64,000 bases of DNA from Mesorhizobium sp. B4-1-4 (GTDB lineage: Bacteria; Pseudomonadota; Alphaproteobacteria; Rhizobiales; Rhizobiaceae): contig NZ_CP083950.1 in NCBI RefSeq assembly GCF_006439395.2, positions 1,550,001 through 1,614,000 on the forward strand. The letters run 5' to 3'. The notes below the pieces were generated by a model. The model worked only from the letters and a program-made list of their open reading frames with translations, ran no database searches and had not been told where the DNA came from. Shown here piece by piece: positions 15,296 through 25,212 of the stretch. A program made the translations under genes and the position numbers. The number at the start of each line of letters is the position of its first letter. The stretch's first letter is position 1.

Positions 15296-17077
15296 ATGAC
15301 GGGCGAAAGGCGCCTTTTCCTCGATGTCAGGCAGTCGGCTACCGGTCTCTCCTGGGAGCACCGGCTGACCGAACGGCAGGACATGATCGCGCTTGCCATC
15401 GCGCAGGGTCATGGCGTGCCCGATATCGTCGCGCGCGTCCTGGCCGGGCGTGGCGTGACAGCAGAGCAGACCGAGCGGTTCCTTGATCCGACGATCCGCG
15501 ACCTGTTGCCCGATCCGGCCTCGCTGACCGACATGGACAGAGCCGCCATCCGCATTGCGGCCGCGGTGATGGCGCGGGAAAAGGTCGCGATCTTCGGCGA
15601 TTACGATGTCGATGGCGCCGCCTCGTCGGCCTTGCTGAAGCGGTTCCTGACGCATTTCTCCGTCCCGTCGGAGATCTATATTCCGGATCGTATCTTCGAG
15701 GGTTACGGGCCCAATTCCGATGCCATGCGCGAACTTGTCTCGCGCGGCGCGACCCTCATCGTTACCGTCGATTGCGGCACCAACAGCGCCGTTTCCGTCG
15801 ATGCGGCCAACGCAGCTGGCGCCGATGTCGTGGTGCTCGACCACCATCAGGTCGGCGGCGCCTTGCCGGCCGCAATTGCGGTCGTCAATCCGAACCGCGA
15901 CGACGACCTTTCCGGGCAGGGCCATCTCTGTGCCGCGGGCGTGGTCTTCCTGGCCCTGGTGCAGACGGCAAGGGTGCTGCGCGGCCTGACCGACGCCACC
16001 CCGCCGGACCTGCTTTCGCTGCTCGATCTCGTGGCGCTTGCCACCGTCTGCGACGTGGTGCCGCTCACCGGCGTCAACCGCGCTTTCGTCGTCAAGGGAC
16101 TGCAAGTGGCGCGTCAGCAGAAGAACGAAGGCCTGGCTGCGTTGGCACGGGTGTCGCGGATCGGCGAACCGATCAGCACCTTCCATCTCGCCTATCTGAT
16201 CGGTCCGCGCATCAACGCCGGCGGGCGCATCGGCGATGCCGCGCTCGGCAGCCGGCTGCTTGCGACCGACGACCCGGTGGAGGCGCGGACCATCGCCGAA
16301 ACGCTCGACCGGCTCAACCAGGAGCGGCAGCTGATGGAGCAGGAGATGCTGGCCGCGGCGCGCGCCGAGGCCGACGCCGAGCTTGCGGGAGGAAGCGGGC
16401 CGGCGATCGTCGTCACCGCCAGCAACAACTGGCATCCCGGCATCGTCGGCCTGCTTGCCTCGCGGCTGAAGGATCATGCGCGCCGGCCAGCCTTCGCCAT
16501 CGCTTTCAATGCCAACGGCACCGGTACCGGGTCGGGCCGTTCGGTTTCGGGATTCGATCTTGGGAGATTGGTTCGCGAAGCCGCCGACGCCGGGCTGATC
16601 GTCAAGGGCGGCGGCCATGGCATGGCGGCCGGCATCACCGTTGAGCGTGTCAGGCTTGGCGAACTCAGGGCTTTTTTCGAGGAACGGGCGGCAGCCAACG
16701 TGTTTCGGCTGCAGGGCGAGGAAAGCCTTGCGATCGACGGCGCGCTTGCGGCGGAAGGTGCGACGCTCAGCCTGCTCGAAGCGCTGGAAAGTGCGGGGCC
16801 TTTCGGCGCCGGGCATGTCGCGCCGGTTTTCGCGCTGCCGCGCCATCGACTGGCCGATGCCAGGCCGGTCGGCACCAACCATATCCGCGCGGAGCTGCAG
16901 TCGGAAAGTGGCGGACGCCTCCAGGCGATCGCCTTTCGCGCCGTCGATACAGCACTTGGCGAATTCCTGTTCAAGAACCGAGGCAAGACAATCCACGTCG
17001 CCGGATCGCTGTCGGGCAATTACTGGAACGGCAGCCGCACGGTGCAATTTCGCATTGTCGACGCGGCGCGGGCGTAA
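15296..17077 (+). CDS. recJ: Single-stranded-DNA-specific exonuclease RecJ
   Basis: RecJ degrades single-stranded DNA 5' to 3' in recombination and mismatch repair. The DHH phosphoesterase motifs are complete: FGDYDVDGAASSALL, VTVDCGTNS, VVLDHHQVGG, then INAGGRIGDA and, in the DHHA1 domain, VKGGGHGMAAG. A C-terminal OB-like domain follows. ATG 15296 gives 593 residues, normal for the family; the frame is open back to 15257, but MTGERRLFLDVRQS is the natural beginning. The gap to glpX (about 265 bases) has no recognisable gene. Confidence 0.97.
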   Translation: MTGERRLFLDVRQSATGLSWEHRLTERQDMIALAIAQGHGVPDIVARVLAGRGVTAEQTERFLDPTIRDLLPDPASLTDMDRAAIRIAAAVMAREKVAIFGDYDVDGAASSALLKRFLTHFSVPSEIYIPDRIFEGYGPNSDAMRELVSRGATLIVTVDCGTNSAVSVDAANAAGADVVVLDHHQVGGALPAAIAVVNPNRDDDLSGQGHLCAAGVVFLALVQTARVLRGLTDATPPDLLSLLDLVALATVCDVVPLTGVNRAFVVKGLQVARQQKNEGLAALARVSRIGEPISTFHLAYLIGPRINAGGRIGDAALGSRLLATDDPVEARTIAETLDRLNQERQLMEQEMLAAARAEADAELAGGSGPAIVVTASNNWHPGIVGLLASRLKDHARRPAFAIAFNANGTGTGSGRSVSGFDLGRLVREAADAGLIVKGGGHGMAAGITVERVRLGELRAFFEERAAANVFRLQGEESLAIDGALAAEGATLSLLEALESAGPFGAGHVAPVFALPRHRLADARPVGTNHIRAELQSESGGRLQAIAFRAVDTALGEFLFKNRGKTIHVAGSLSGNYWNGSRTVQFRIVDAARA

Positions 17078-17213
17078 CCCCTGAGCCGCGTTACTCAGCT
17101 GGGCGGCGCATAGCGGAGCAGCGTCACCTGCGCAGACCAGCATAACCAATTGGGGCGGGCGCGGCATCGCTCCGTCAATTGAACGGCACAGCAGGCTTCT
17201 GAAGGGGATAGCT

Positions 17214-18188
17214 CTAGGCCAGAACCGACTGCAGCCTAGTCAGTTCGCCTATCTGCGCCATGGTCGCCTGGTAGCCGAGCTGGATCGCCTCGTCGGCGCG
17301 ATGGAACTCGGTCAAGCCGATATGGCTGAGCTTGGGCTGCAGCGACATGTCGGGCGGATCGCCGGCAAGCCTGGCGCGCGAGATGCGGTCCTGGATGATG
17401 TTGAAGGCCTCGACCATGACACCGGTGATACCGAGGCGCGTCTGATGCGACTGGTGGTCCGGATCCAAGTGGCCGGCGCGGGGGGCGTCCTTCTCGACAA
17501 CCAGCTCGCCGGCGCTGTGCTTTATCACGGCAGCGCGGCCGAACAGGTCGTAATGGAGGTTGACCGCAACGACCAGAGGCTGCTCATAGGCACGGCAGAC
17601 CGATACCGGCACGGGATTGACCAACGCTCCGTCGACCAGCACTCGGCCGTTGCAATTCACCGGCTCGAACACGCCAGGCAGTGCATAGGATGCGCGCATG
17701 GCCGTGATCAGCGAACCGCTCGACAGCCAGATTTCGTGGCCGGTGCGGATTTCCGATGTGACACAGACGAATGGCTTGGGCAGGTCTTCGAAGCGAACGC
17801 CCGCCACATGCTCGCGCAGACGCGCATCCAGTTTCATGCCGCCGAAGAGGCCGCTGCCGCGCAGATTGAGATCGAGCAGGCCGAAGATGCGCCGCCTGGT
17901 AAGGCTGCGGGCGAACTCTTCCAACTCATCCAGTTTGCCGGCGAGATAACAGCCCCCGACCAGCGCGCCGATCGAGGTGCCGGCGATCATCGAGACTTCG
18001 ATGCCCGCCTCATCGAGCGCGCGCAGCACGCCGATATGGGCCCAGCCCCTGGCGCAGCCACCGCCGAGGGCCAGAGAAATTCCTGTTTTCTTGGGAGATT
18101 TCGTTTCGGATGCGCCGCCGGGAGAGGACAGGCCATTGGCCTCCCTGACATCTGGTCTGTTACGCAATGACGCCCACTCGAGCATCAT
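17214..18188 (-). CDS. Patatin-like phospholipase (RssA/NTE family), 324 aa
   Basis: A Ser-Asp dyad hydrolase of lipids or acyl esters. The oxyanion loop LALGGGCARGWAHIGVL (about residue 40), the nucleophile elbow IAGTSIGALVGG and the aspartate motif VLVDGALVNPVPV (about 190) are all present. The first 35 residues are poorly ordered and lack a signal peptide, so the protein is probably cytoplasmic or membrane-associated. Bacterial relatives include RssA and YchK. It is a single gene convergent with recJ; the next minus-strand gene, hisI, starts a separate unit. Confidence 0.88.
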   Translation of the reverse strand: MMLEWASLRNRPDVREANGLSSPGGASETKSPKKTGISLALGGGCARGWAHIGVLRALDEAGIEVSMIAGTSIGALVGGCYLAGKLDELEEFARSLTRRRIFGLLDLNLRGSGLFGGMKLDARLREHVAGVRFEDLPKPFVCVTSEIRTGHEIWLSSGSLITAMRASYALPGVFEPVNCNGRVLVDGALVNPVPVSVCRAYEQPLVVAVNLHYDLFGRAAVIKHSAGELVVEKDAPRAGHLDPDHQSHQTRLGITGVMVEAFNIIQDRISRARLAGDPPDMSLQPKLSHIGLTEFHRADEAIQLGYQATMAQIGELTRLQSVLA

Positions 18189-18275
18189 GATCTCCCTTGT
18201 CCCAAGGCTAATATACGGACGGGCCGTATCGAAATGATGAATCTGTGTGGTTGGTATGAGGCAGAAGGTTCAAGC

Positions 18276-18731
18276 TCAGGTCTTTCGATACGTGGTTTGC
18301 GCATCGAACAGCGGTTTGCTGCCATCGTCGGCAAGCGTCCCCTTGCCGTCGACCAGCCCCACCGTCCGATAAAAGCATGAACGCCGGCCGGTGTGACAGG
18401 TTGCGTCGTGGCCCAACACTTTCACGCGGAGCCACAATGCATCCTGGTCGCAGTCGGTGCGCATCTCGATGACATGCTGGAAATTGCCCGAGGTTTCGCC
18501 CTTTTTCCAAAGCGCATTGCGCGAGCGCGACCAGTAGTGGGCGACGCCACTCTCCAGGGTCAGCGCCAATGCCTGTGCGTTCATGTGTGCGACCATCAGC
18601 AGCATCCCGTCTTCGGCATCGGTGACGACGACGGTAACAAGGCCGGCAGTGTCGAAGCGCGGTGAAAACACCGCGCCTTCCTCCAGAGCCTTCTTGTCTG
18701 ACGGAGCTTCGGGAAATTCCAGTGCCGACAT
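18276..18731 (-). CDS. hisI: Phosphoribosyl-AMP cyclohydrolase
   Basis: It catalyses the third step of histidine synthesis, opening the adenine ring of PR-AMP. Visible motifs are [37 protein letters not shown], the metal-binding DCDQDALW and [13 protein letters not shown] with the zinc cysteines. The enzyme is the single-domain type (no HisE fusion), as in other alphaproteobacteria. ATG 18731 was chosen because CAGGA lies upstream; longer frames to 18758 or 18797 would start inside the palindromic repeat at 18753-18801. It is not next to other his genes; folE is just upstream on the same strand. Confidence 0.95.
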   Translation of the reverse strand: MSALEFPEAPSDKKALEEGAVFSPRFDTAGLVTVVVTDAEDGMLLMVAHMNAQALALTLESGVAHYWSRSRNALWKKGETSGNFQHVIEMRTDCDQDALWLRVKVLGHDATCHTGRRSCFYRTVGLVDGKGTLADDGSKPLFDAQTTYRKT

Positions 18732-18752
18732 CGCCGATGTATTTTCCTGTTT

Positions 18753-18801
18753 GACCATGATCTTATCCGAAAACCGGTTCCCACGTTTCGGGATCATGGT
18801 C
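18753..18801. repeat. Palindromic intergenic repeat (CCGAAAACCG type)
   Basis: The outer arms GACCATGATC (18753-18762) and GATCATGGTC (18792-18801) are a perfect 10-bp inverted repeat. Inner arms TCCGAAAAC and GTTTCGGGA continue the stem around CGGTTCCCAC. This is the hallmark shape of a short dispersed palindrome seen in rhizobial genomes. It shares the inner AAAACCG core with the other repeats in the window. It lies between hisI and folE. Confidence 0.75.
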
Positions 18802-18821
18802 TAGCGATATCGGCCTAGGCG

Positions 18822-19457
18822 TTATGCCCGGCCGCCACGCACCATGGTGACAAAACGAACCTGCTCCTCGGGCGTGTCCTTGAAGACGCCGGTGAAGGTG
18901 GAGGTGAGTGTGGTGGAGCCCTGCTTGCGGATGCCGCGCATGGCCATGCACATGTGCTCGGCCTCGATCATGACGGCGACGCCGCGAGGGTTGAGCACAT
19001 CCTGGATAACGCCGGCGATCTGCGCGGTCAGCGCCTCCTGCGTCTGCAGGCGATGGGCAAAGATATCGACGACGCGCGCGATCTTCGACAGGCCGACGAC
19101 CTTGCCATCCGGCAGATAGCCGACATGCGCCTTGCCGATGATCGGCACCATGTGGTGCTCGCAATGCGAATGGAACTGGATGTCCTTTACGATGACGAGG
19201 TCATCATAACCGGCGACTTCCTCGAACGTGCGGCCGAGTTCCTCTGCCGGGCACATATCATAGCCACCGAACATCTCGCGGAAGGCCTTGGCCACGCGTT
19301 TGGGCGTGTCGATCAGCCCCTCGCGGTTCGGATTGTCGCCGGTCCAGCGCAGCAGGGTGCGAACGGCGGCCTCGACCTCGGCTTCGCTCGGCCGGTCGGT
19401 GACCGGCTTTTCCATGTAGGCGGACTGGGGCATGAGTTTCTTGATGACGGCATCCAT
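18822..19457 (-). CDS. folE: GTP cyclohydrolase I
   Basis: The enzyme converts GTP to dihydroneopterin triphosphate, the first step of folate (and queuosine) synthesis. Zinc ligands are visible as Cys99 and His102 in [11 protein letters not shown] and Cys170 in [12 protein letters not shown]; the catalytic segment [19 protein letters not shown] and C-terminal [10 protein letters not shown] are intact. ATG 19457 gives 211 residues and follows GGGAGA. The open frame runs on upstream for another kilobase but that part is antisense to the gene at 19698 and non-coding. Confidence 0.97.
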   Translation of the reverse strand: MDAVIKKLMPQSAYMEKPVTDRPSEAEVEAAVRTLLRWTGDNPNREGLIDTPKRVAKAFREMFGGYDMCPAEELGRTFEEVAGYDDLVIVKDIQFHSHCEHHMVPIIGKAHVGYLPDGKVVGLSKIARVVDIFAHRLQTQEALTAQIAGVIQDVLNPRGVAVMIEAEHMCMAMRGIRKQGSTTLTSTFTGVFKDTPEEQVRFVTMVRGGRA

Positions 19458-19697
19458 AAAGGCGTCTCCCGTAGTTCCTCTCTCAGGAGGAACGAGTTGA
19501 ACGGACCACGACCTTTCGGTGTCGGAAACTCGCCCCGTTTCCAGCCCCGTAAGCGGCGTGAACTTCCCGGCCAGGACAGCGGGCATGCGTCGCCTTGTCG
19601 TTACCGGACTGCCAGCATTATATAAGACCGTAGCGAGCGAAAGGAAGACGCGGCAGCGGCAATCGCTGTTCGCTTGGCGGCGACGGATTGGAAAATA

Positions 19698-20144
19698 ATG
19701 ATCAACGACGTCTATAACGCGAAAATTCTCGGTTTTGCCGGAAACATCGCCCGCATCGGCCGGCTCGATCATCCTGACGCAACCGCAAAGGCCCATTCCA
19801 AGCTTTGCGGTTCGACGGTTACCGTCGACCTCAAGATGGCGGACGGCGTGGTTACAGACTTCGCCCATGACGTGAAGGCCTGCGCACTTGGCCAGGCATC
19901 GTCCTCGATCATGGCGCAGCATGTCGTCGGCGCGAGTGCCGAGGAGTTGCGCGCGGTGCGCGATACGATGCTGAAGATGCTGAAGGAAAATGGCGAACCG
20001 CCGGAAGGGCGCTTCGCCGACCTCAAATATTTGGAGCCGGTGCGCGACTACAAGGCACGGCATGCCTCGACCATGCTGACCTTCGACGCTGTGGTCGACG
20101 CGATCGGTCAGATCGAAAAGAAGCGCGCCGAAGAAGCGGCTTGA
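19698..20144 (+). CDS. IscU/SufU-like iron-sulfur scaffold protein lacking the third cysteine
   Basis: The protein (148 aa) follows the IscU fold: [27 protein letters not shown] (Cys37), [15 protein letters not shown] (Cys62) and [16 protein letters not shown]. At the place where IscU/SufU has the third cluster-binding Cys (R-x-x-C) this protein reads R121-H-A123-S. Two cysteines alone might carry a different cluster geometry or serve as a transfer partner; this is inference. It is divergent from folE and about 250 bases ahead of yidD. Rhizobial relatives are annotated as cluster assembly scaffolds. Confidence 0.8.
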   Translation: MINDVYNAKILGFAGNIARIGRLDHPDATAKAHSKLCGSTVTVDLKMADGVVTDFAHDVKACALGQASSSIMAQHVVGASAEELRAVRDTMLKMLKENGEPPEGRFADLKYLEPVRDYKARHASTMLTFDAVVDAIGQIEKKRAEEAA

Positions 20145-20391
20145 GTTTGGAATGTCGCGGTATGGTGCACCAGCTTCGCGGCCGGACTGGCCGTGGGCTG
20201 CTATTTGCCTGGAGCCTTGCCGTCGCATTTGCGTCGAGCGGCGGACGAGCCTGTCAGCTCTGACCGGTGGACACCTCCGGTCGACAGACAGCCGTTTCGC
20301 CGCTCGCGCCCATGACAGGGTAGGGGCGGGGATTGCGTTCTCTTGTGGAAGCCCACATCTATCGCGTGGAAATGCGATACGGAGAACAGCG

Positions 20392-20769
20392 GTGGATCCG
20401 CATGGACATGGGGATAGCGCCGGACCGGCAAGGCATGGCCGCAACTGGCCCGGCCCGTGGCGCAAGACGCCCGGCCGTCTCCTGGGCACGTCGCTCGTGC
20501 GCCTCTACCAGCTGACGCTGTCCGGCTTCATCGGCAATTCCTGCCGGCATCTGCCGACCTGTTCCGAATACGCGCATGAGGCGATCGCCCGCCACGGCCT
20601 GTGGGCCGGCGGCTGGATGGGATTTTTCCGCGTGCTGCGCTGCGGGCCATTCGGCACGCACGGGATCGACCTGGTTCCGGAAGTGCTGGCGGACCGTTAT
20701 GTTTGGTTCATGCCTTGGCGCTATTGGCGGATCGGCAGAAAAGGCGGCAAAGCTAGCAGCAGAGGATAG
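20392..20769 (+). CDS. yidD: Membrane protein insertion efficiency factor YidD
   Basis: YidD assists YidC-dependent insertion of inner-membrane proteins. The core is clear: [35 protein letters not shown], then [21 protein letters not shown], with the conserved CRHLPTCS cysteines. The start is taken as GTG 20392 (VDPHGHGD), which has GGAGA seven bases upstream; the frame is open back to 20152 but shows no family similarity there. The length of 125 aa is usual in rhizobia. In many bacteria yidD lies beside rnpA and yidC; here it stands behind the IscU-like gene. Confidence 0.92.
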   Translation: MDPHGHGDSAGPARHGRNWPGPWRKTPGRLLGTSLVRLYQLTLSGFIGNSCRHLPTCSEYAHEAIARHGLWAGGWMGFFRVLRCGPFGTHGIDLVPEVLADRYVWFMPWRYWRIGRKGGKASSRG

Positions 20770-21166
20770 TCCGGAAACGGGTGGCGACGCCTGCGGGCCG
20801 AGGTGACTCTGAGACCTCCAGGATATGAGGTTTGCCATGATGTCGCTGTTTCTTGCCATTCACATCCACGCTGCAAAACGGGGCGATGGATTGCTGCCCG
20901 AATTTCTCGGAGCAAGGCCGCAGCCCCGCGACCTGCCGAAAGCCATGAATGAAAACCCGACCAGCTCCGCTCCAGTCGTCAAAGGTGCTTCAAAACCTGA
21001 TCCGCATCTGCGCAAGGCCGTTCGAAAGCCGGTCATCCTTTAGGCTGCGTTTACGATCCGGTAGGGTTAACGCGAACCTGCATAAAGACTGCGCATTTGA
21101 GACAAAATCGAGACAAGAGACCTCGTTAAGCCGCTTCCCGAACCCCCTTCTGGAGCGAGCAGAAAA
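20770..21166. other. Intergenic region upstream of the beta-lactamase gene
   Basis: About 400 bases with no convincing gene; the plus-strand frame at 20825-21043 has no family look and a weak start. The right half is AT-richer and contains GGTTAACGCGAACC (a partial dyad) near 21065 followed by CATAAA, which could be part of the beta-lactamase promoter. No AmpR- or BlaI-type regulator is adjacent. Confidence 0.4.
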
Positions 21167-21985
21167 ATGCGCAATGTCGATCGTCTTCCTTTTATCCTGG
21201 CCGGAGTCCTCTTCCTGCTCGCCTGGCTGCTGGGGTTTCCGATGCGCGCGCAGTCGGCGCCGCTGGAGGATGTGCAATGCACGCTGATCGCCGACGCCGC
21301 GACTGGCAAGACGCTCCACCAGGACGGGGTATGCGACCAACGGTTCAGTCCCGCCTCGACGTTCAAGGTGCCGCTTTCGCTGATCGGCTACGATGCCGGG
21401 ATCCTGAGCGACGAGCATACGCCAACCTGGGACTACAAACCCGAATTCGATGCGGTGAAGCGGGACCAGAAGGCCGTCGATCCGGTGATTTGGGAGCGCG
21501 ATTCGGTGCTCTGGTACTCCCGCGAGATCACGCGTCGGCTCGGCAGCGAAAAGTTTGCCGGTTATGTCTCCAGGTTCAATTATGGCAACGGCGACGTTTC
21601 CGGCAATCCCGGCAAGGATGATGGGCTCACCCGTTCCTGGGCCAACTCCTCGCTGCAGATCACGCCGGTCGAACAGGTCGCCTTCCTGCGCCAGGTGCTC
21701 GCCGGCAAGATGCCGGTGTCGGCGAAGGCGCATGAAATGACACGCGCCATCATACCGAGCTTCAAGGCTGGCGATTGGGCCGTTCAGGGCAAGACCGGCA
21801 GCACCCGGCTCGGCGAGGGCGGCAAGGACAAGCGCTCACTCGGCTGGATTGTCGGCTGGGCGCAGAAAGATGGTCGCCAGATCGTGTTCGCCCGGCTCGT
21901 CGTCGACACCAAACGGACTGAGATGCCGAAGGGGCTAGCGACACGGGCCGCATTCCTGAAGGACCTGCCACAACTGATCCAGTGA
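21167..21985 (+). CDS. bla: Class D (OXA-type) beta-lactamase
   Basis: The protein is a 272-residue serine beta-lactamase with a signal sequence (hydrophobic segment about 8-23, cleavage near AQSA). Class D motifs are in order: PASTFKVPL with nucleophile Ser64 and Lys67, RDSVLWYS at the SxV position (here S113-V-L), FNYGNGD (139-141), WANSSLQITPVEQ and QGKTGSTRLG (209-211). The middle motif has Leu where Val is usual. GGAG lies upstream of ATG 21167. A terminator follows at 22054. It appears to be a chromosomal, intrinsic gene: codon use matches its neighbours and no mobile element is nearby. Confidence 0.93.
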   Translation: MRNVDRLPFILAGVLFLLAWLLGFPMRAQSAPLEDVQCTLIADAATGKTLHQDGVCDQRFSPASTFKVPLSLIGYDAGILSDEHTPTWDYKPEFDAVKRDQKAVDPVIWERDSVLWYSREITRRLGSEKFAGYVSRFNYGNGDVSGNPGKDDGLTRSWANSSLQITPVEQVAFLRQVLAGKMPVSAKAHEMTRAIIPSFKAGDWAVQGKTGSTRLGEGGKDKRSLGWIVGWAQKDGRQIVFARLVVDTKRTEMPKGLATRAAFLKDLPQLIQ

Positions 21986-22053
21986 GCCGGGCTTTACGGC
22001 GGCGGCATCTGCTCATAAAAGACTGCCGCCGCCGGACGCCTCCGGCTAACCTG

Positions 22054-22094
22054 ATGCACGCCGCAGCCCCGAACCGCTGTCGGCGTGCATTTTT
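22054..22094 (+). terminator. Rho-independent terminator after the beta-lactamase gene
   Basis: The arms ATGCACGCCG (22054-22063) and CGGCGTGCAT (22081-22090) form a perfect 10-bp stem, followed by a run of five T. It lies 68 bases past the bla stop and 40 bases before thrS, so it isolates the two genes. Attenuation control of thrS is conceivable, but no competing structure was seen. Confidence 0.75.
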
Positions 22095-22134
22095 ACCACC
22101 CGCGCTCGTTTGCGGGACTGGATAGGAGATTTCA

Positions 22135-24111
22135 ATGCTGAATTCCGTTTCCCTGACATTTCCCGATGGCTCCGTCCGCGAATACGACGCGGCGATGACC
22201 GGTGCCGGTCTCGCCGAATCGATCTCGAAGTCGCTGGCCAAGAAGGCGGTCGCCTATGCCATCGACGGCACCGTGCGCGACCTCAGCGATCCGCTCGGCA
22301 AGTCCGGCAAGGTCGAGATCATCACCCGCGACGACCCGCGCGCGCTGGAACTCATCCGTCACGACACCGCGCACGTGCTGGCGGAAGCCGTGCAGGAGAT
22401 ATGGCCGGGAACGCAGGTGACCATCGGGCCGGTGATCGAGAACGGATTCTACTACGACTTCGCTCGCAACGAGCCGTTCACCCCGGACGATTTTCCGGTG
22501 ATCGAGAAGAAGATGCGCGAGATCATCGCGCGCAACAAACCGTTCACCAAAGAAGTCTGGTCGCGCGAGAAGGCGAAGAAAGTCTTTGCCGAGAAGGGCG
22601 AGCGCTACAAGCTTGAACTGATCGATGCCATTCCCGAGGACCAGGACCTCAAGATCTATGCGCAGGGCGACTGGTTCGATCTCTGCCGTGGCCCGCACAT
22701 GGCCTCGACCGGCCAGATCGGCAACGCCTTCAAGCTGATGAAGGTGGCCGGCGCCTATTGGCGCGGTGACTCGAACAACCCGATGCTGACGCGCATCTAC
22801 GGCACGGCCTGGGCCGACCAGGCGCAGCTCGAAGCCTATCAGACGATGCTGGAGGAGGCCGAGAAGCGCGACCATCGCAAGCTCGGCCGCGAGATGGACC
22901 TGTTCCATTTCCAGGAAGAGGGGCCGGGCGTCGTCTTCTGGCACGCCAAGGGCTGGAAGATGTTCCAGAACCTGGTCAACTACATGCGCCGCCGGCTCGA
23001 CGAACAGGGCTACCAGGAGGTCAACGCGCCGCAGGTGCTCGATAAAAGCCTTTGGGAGACGTCAGGCCACTGGGGCTGGTATCGCGACGCCATGTTCAAG
23101 GTGACGGTCGCCGGCGACGACACCGATGACGACCGCATCTTCGCGCTGAAGCCGATGAATTGCCCGGGCCATGTGCAGATTTTCAAGCATGGGTTGAAAT
23201 CATATCGCGATCTGCCCGTAAAGCTTGCGGAATTCGGAAATGTGCATCGCTACGAGCCGTCGGGCGCGTTGCACGGGCTGATGCGCGTGCGCGGCTTCAC
23301 GCAGGACGATGCGCATATCTTCTGCACGGAGGAGCAACTGGCGTCGGAGTGCCTGCGCATCAATGACCTGATCCTGTCGACCTATGCGGATTTCGGTTTC
23401 GACGAAATCAGCGTGAAGCTGTCGACGCGGCCGGACAAGCGTGTCGGCACCGACGAAGCCTGGGACCATGCCGAGGCGATCATGGGCAGCGTGCTTGAGA
23501 CGATCAGGTCGAGGTCCGGCAACCGGATCAAGACCTCGATCAATCCGGGCGAGGGCGCCTTCTACGGGCCGAAGTTCGAATATGTGTTGAAGGATGCCAT
23601 CGGTCGTGAATGGCAGTGCGGCACGACGCAGGTCGATTTCAACCTGCCGGAACGCTTTGGCGCCTTCTACATCGGCTCGGATTCGGAGAAGAAGCAGCCT
23701 GTCATGGTGCATCGCGCCATCTGCGGTTCGATGGAGCGCTTCCTCGGCATCCTGATCGAGAACTATTCCGGCCATTTCCCGCTGTGGTTCGCTCCGTTGC
23801 AGGTGGTGGTGGCAACGATCACGTCGGACGCCGACCAGTATGCGACCGAAGTGGTGGCAAAGCTCAAGGCCGCCGGCTTGTCTGTGGAAGCGGACCTGCG
23901 CAACGAGAAGATCAACTACAAGGTCCGCGAGCACAGCCTGGCCAAGGTGCCGGTCATCCTCGTCTGCGGCAAACGCGAAGCGGAAGAGCAGACGGTCAAC
24001 ATGCGCCGCCTGGGTTCGCGCGACCAGGAGTCGCTCGGCCTTGCCCAGGCGATCGCACAACTGAGCGAAGAAGCCATCACACCCGATCGCCGGCGCAAGC
24101 GCGCTGCCTGA
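22135..24111 (+). CDS. thrS: Threonyl-tRNA synthetase
   Basis: A class II synthetase charging tRNA-Thr. The order is TGS domain (1-65), editing domain with [12 protein letters not shown] and the metal-binding end [11 protein letters not shown], then the catalytic core with [15 protein letters not shown] (zinc Cys), [52 protein letters not shown], and the anticodon-binding domain. At 658 aa it is full length. GATAGGAGATTTCA gives a good ribosome binding site for ATG 22135. It is a single gene bounded by hairpin terminators on both sides. Confidence 0.98.
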   Translation: MLNSVSLTFPDGSVREYDAAMTGAGLAESISKSLAKKAVAYAIDGTVRDLSDPLGKSGKVEIITRDDPRALELIRHDTAHVLAEAVQEIWPGTQVTIGPVIENGFYYDFARNEPFTPDDFPVIEKKMREIIARNKPFTKEVWSREKAKKVFAEKGERYKLELIDAIPEDQDLKIYAQGDWFDLCRGPHMASTGQIGNAFKLMKVAGAYWRGDSNNPMLTRIYGTAWADQAQLEAYQTMLEEAEKRDHRKLGREMDLFHFQEEGPGVVFWHAKGWKMFQNLVNYMRRRLDEQGYQEVNAPQVLDKSLWETSGHWGWYRDAMFKVTVAGDDTDDDRIFALKPMNCPGHVQIFKHGLKSYRDLPVKLAEFGNVHRYEPSGALHGLMRVRGFTQDDAHIFCTEEQLASECLRINDLILSTYADFGFDEISVKLSTRPDKRVGTDEAWDHAEAIMGSVLETIRSRSGNRIKTSINPGEGAFYGPKFEYVLKDAIGREWQCGTTQVDFNLPERFGAFYIGSDSEKKQPVMVHRAICGSMERFLGILIENYSGHFPLWFAPLQVVVATITSDADQYATEVVAKLKAAGLSVEADLRNEKINYKVREHSLAKVPVILVCGKREAEEQTVNMRRLGSRDQESLGLAQAIAQLSEEAITPDRRRKRAA

Positions 24112-24130
24112 ACGAAAACGGATTCGATCG

Positions 24131-24160
24131 AATGGCGGTGGAGCGATCCACCGCCATTTT
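24131..24160 (+). terminator. Rho-independent terminator after thrS
   Basis: A perfect 12-bp stem AATGGCGGTGGA / TCCACCGCCATT around a GCGA loop, continuing into TTTC, 20 bases past the thrS stop. Confidence 0.75.
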
Positions 24161-24196
24161 CACATCCCTGTCACGCCGATCTAGTAACGAGCCCCT

Positions 24197-25135
24197 ATGC
24201 TCAAGCTGAAATTGCGCCAACGACCCTTTCCCGAGCTTTCCTACGCCAATCCGCGCCAGCCGGCATTGGCGCGCTGGTTCATTCACTCCGTCGAAGGCCT
24301 TTCAGGCCGCGATCGTTTCGCGGTGCTCTATGATTTCTGGCGCCGCCAGGTGGTGCCGAGCGGCGAGCGCATCTTCAGCCGCATGCTCGAGCTGATCGAC
24401 GTGCGGATGCAAATAGCCGGCCAATGGCCGCCGAAAGACCTGCCCGAAACGCCGCTGGTGATCGTCGCCAATCATCCATTCGGCATCGGCGACGGCATCG
24501 CCGCGCTCTCGCTGGCCGAGCAGTTGGGGCGGCCGTTCCGGGTGATGATCCACAAGGATCTGCTCAAGATCCGCGAGATGGAACCCTATTCGCTGCCGAT
24601 CGATTTTTCCGAAACCAAGGAAGCGTTGAAGAACAATCTGGCGGTGCGTCATGAGGCGGTGCGGCTGCTGAGGGAAGGCGTCACCATCGTCGTGTTTCCG
24701 GCCGGCGGCGTCGCCACTGCGCCGAAGGGTTTCGGCCGGGCAATCGACCTGCCATGGAAGATGTTCCCGGCCAAGCTGATCCAGGACGCCAAGGCTTCAG
24801 TGGTCCCGATGCATTTCTCAGGACAGAACGGCCGACTGTTCCACCTCGTCAGCGGCCCGATGAACATGGCTGAGCGCGACGGGCGCGTGGCAAAGTTTGT
24901 CGGCAAAACATCGCTGACTTTGCGCACCTCGCTGCTCATCCACGAATTCGCGCGGCTCTCCGGCCGGTCGATCGAGGTGCGCGTCGGCGATGTGCTGACC
25001 TGGAATGATCTGCAGTTCCTGCGCGACCGCAAGGCGCTGCTGGAGCGGCTCTATCGCGGCGTCTTCGACCTGGCGCCGCCTTTACCGCGCCGCCGGATTC
25101 CATTTTTGCCCGCACGGACCAAATTGGCCGCTTAG
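24197..25135 (+). CDS. Lysophospholipid acyltransferase-like (PlsC fold) protein, 312 aa
   Basis: The acyltransferase motifs are VANHPFGIGDGIA (the His and the Asp of the HX4D box, here with G-D after F-G-I), PFRVMIHKDLLKI and the glycine-rich block VVFPAGGVATAPKGFGRA, then VVPMHFSGQNGRLF. The protein would transfer acyl chains to a lipid acceptor at the inner membrane. It resembles the acyltransferase (OlsA-type) or hemolysin-like acyltransferases of rhizobia, but the substrate cannot be read from the sequence. It starts 85 bases after thrS, beyond the terminator. Confidence 0.8.
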   Translation: MLKLKLRQRPFPELSYANPRQPALARWFIHSVEGLSGRDRFAVLYDFWRRQVVPSGERIFSRMLELIDVRMQIAGQWPPKDLPETPLVIVANHPFGIGDGIAALSLAEQLGRPFRVMIHKDLLKIREMEPYSLPIDFSETKEALKNNLAVRHEAVRLLREGVTIVVFPAGGVATAPKGFGRAIDLPWKMFPAKLIQDAKASVVPMHFSGQNGRLFHLVSGPMNMAERDGRVAKFVGKTSLTLRTSLLIHEFARLSGRSIEVRVGDVLTWNDLQFLRDRKALLERLYRGVFDLAPPLPRRRIPFLPARTKLAA

Positions 25136-25212
25136 CAACGTTTCGCCATGATATATCACTAATATATCATGCGACCGCCGGATAGTCGCGGCCAGCGATT
25201 CCGGCCGACCTC

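Noticed and set aside
20152..20391. N-terminal extension of YidD
   Set aside because: No similarity to the family and a good GTG start with ribosome binding site lies at 20392.
22021..22134. T-box or attenuator controlling thrS
   Set aside because: No T-box sequence, and only one hairpin is present; it fits a terminator of the upstream gene.
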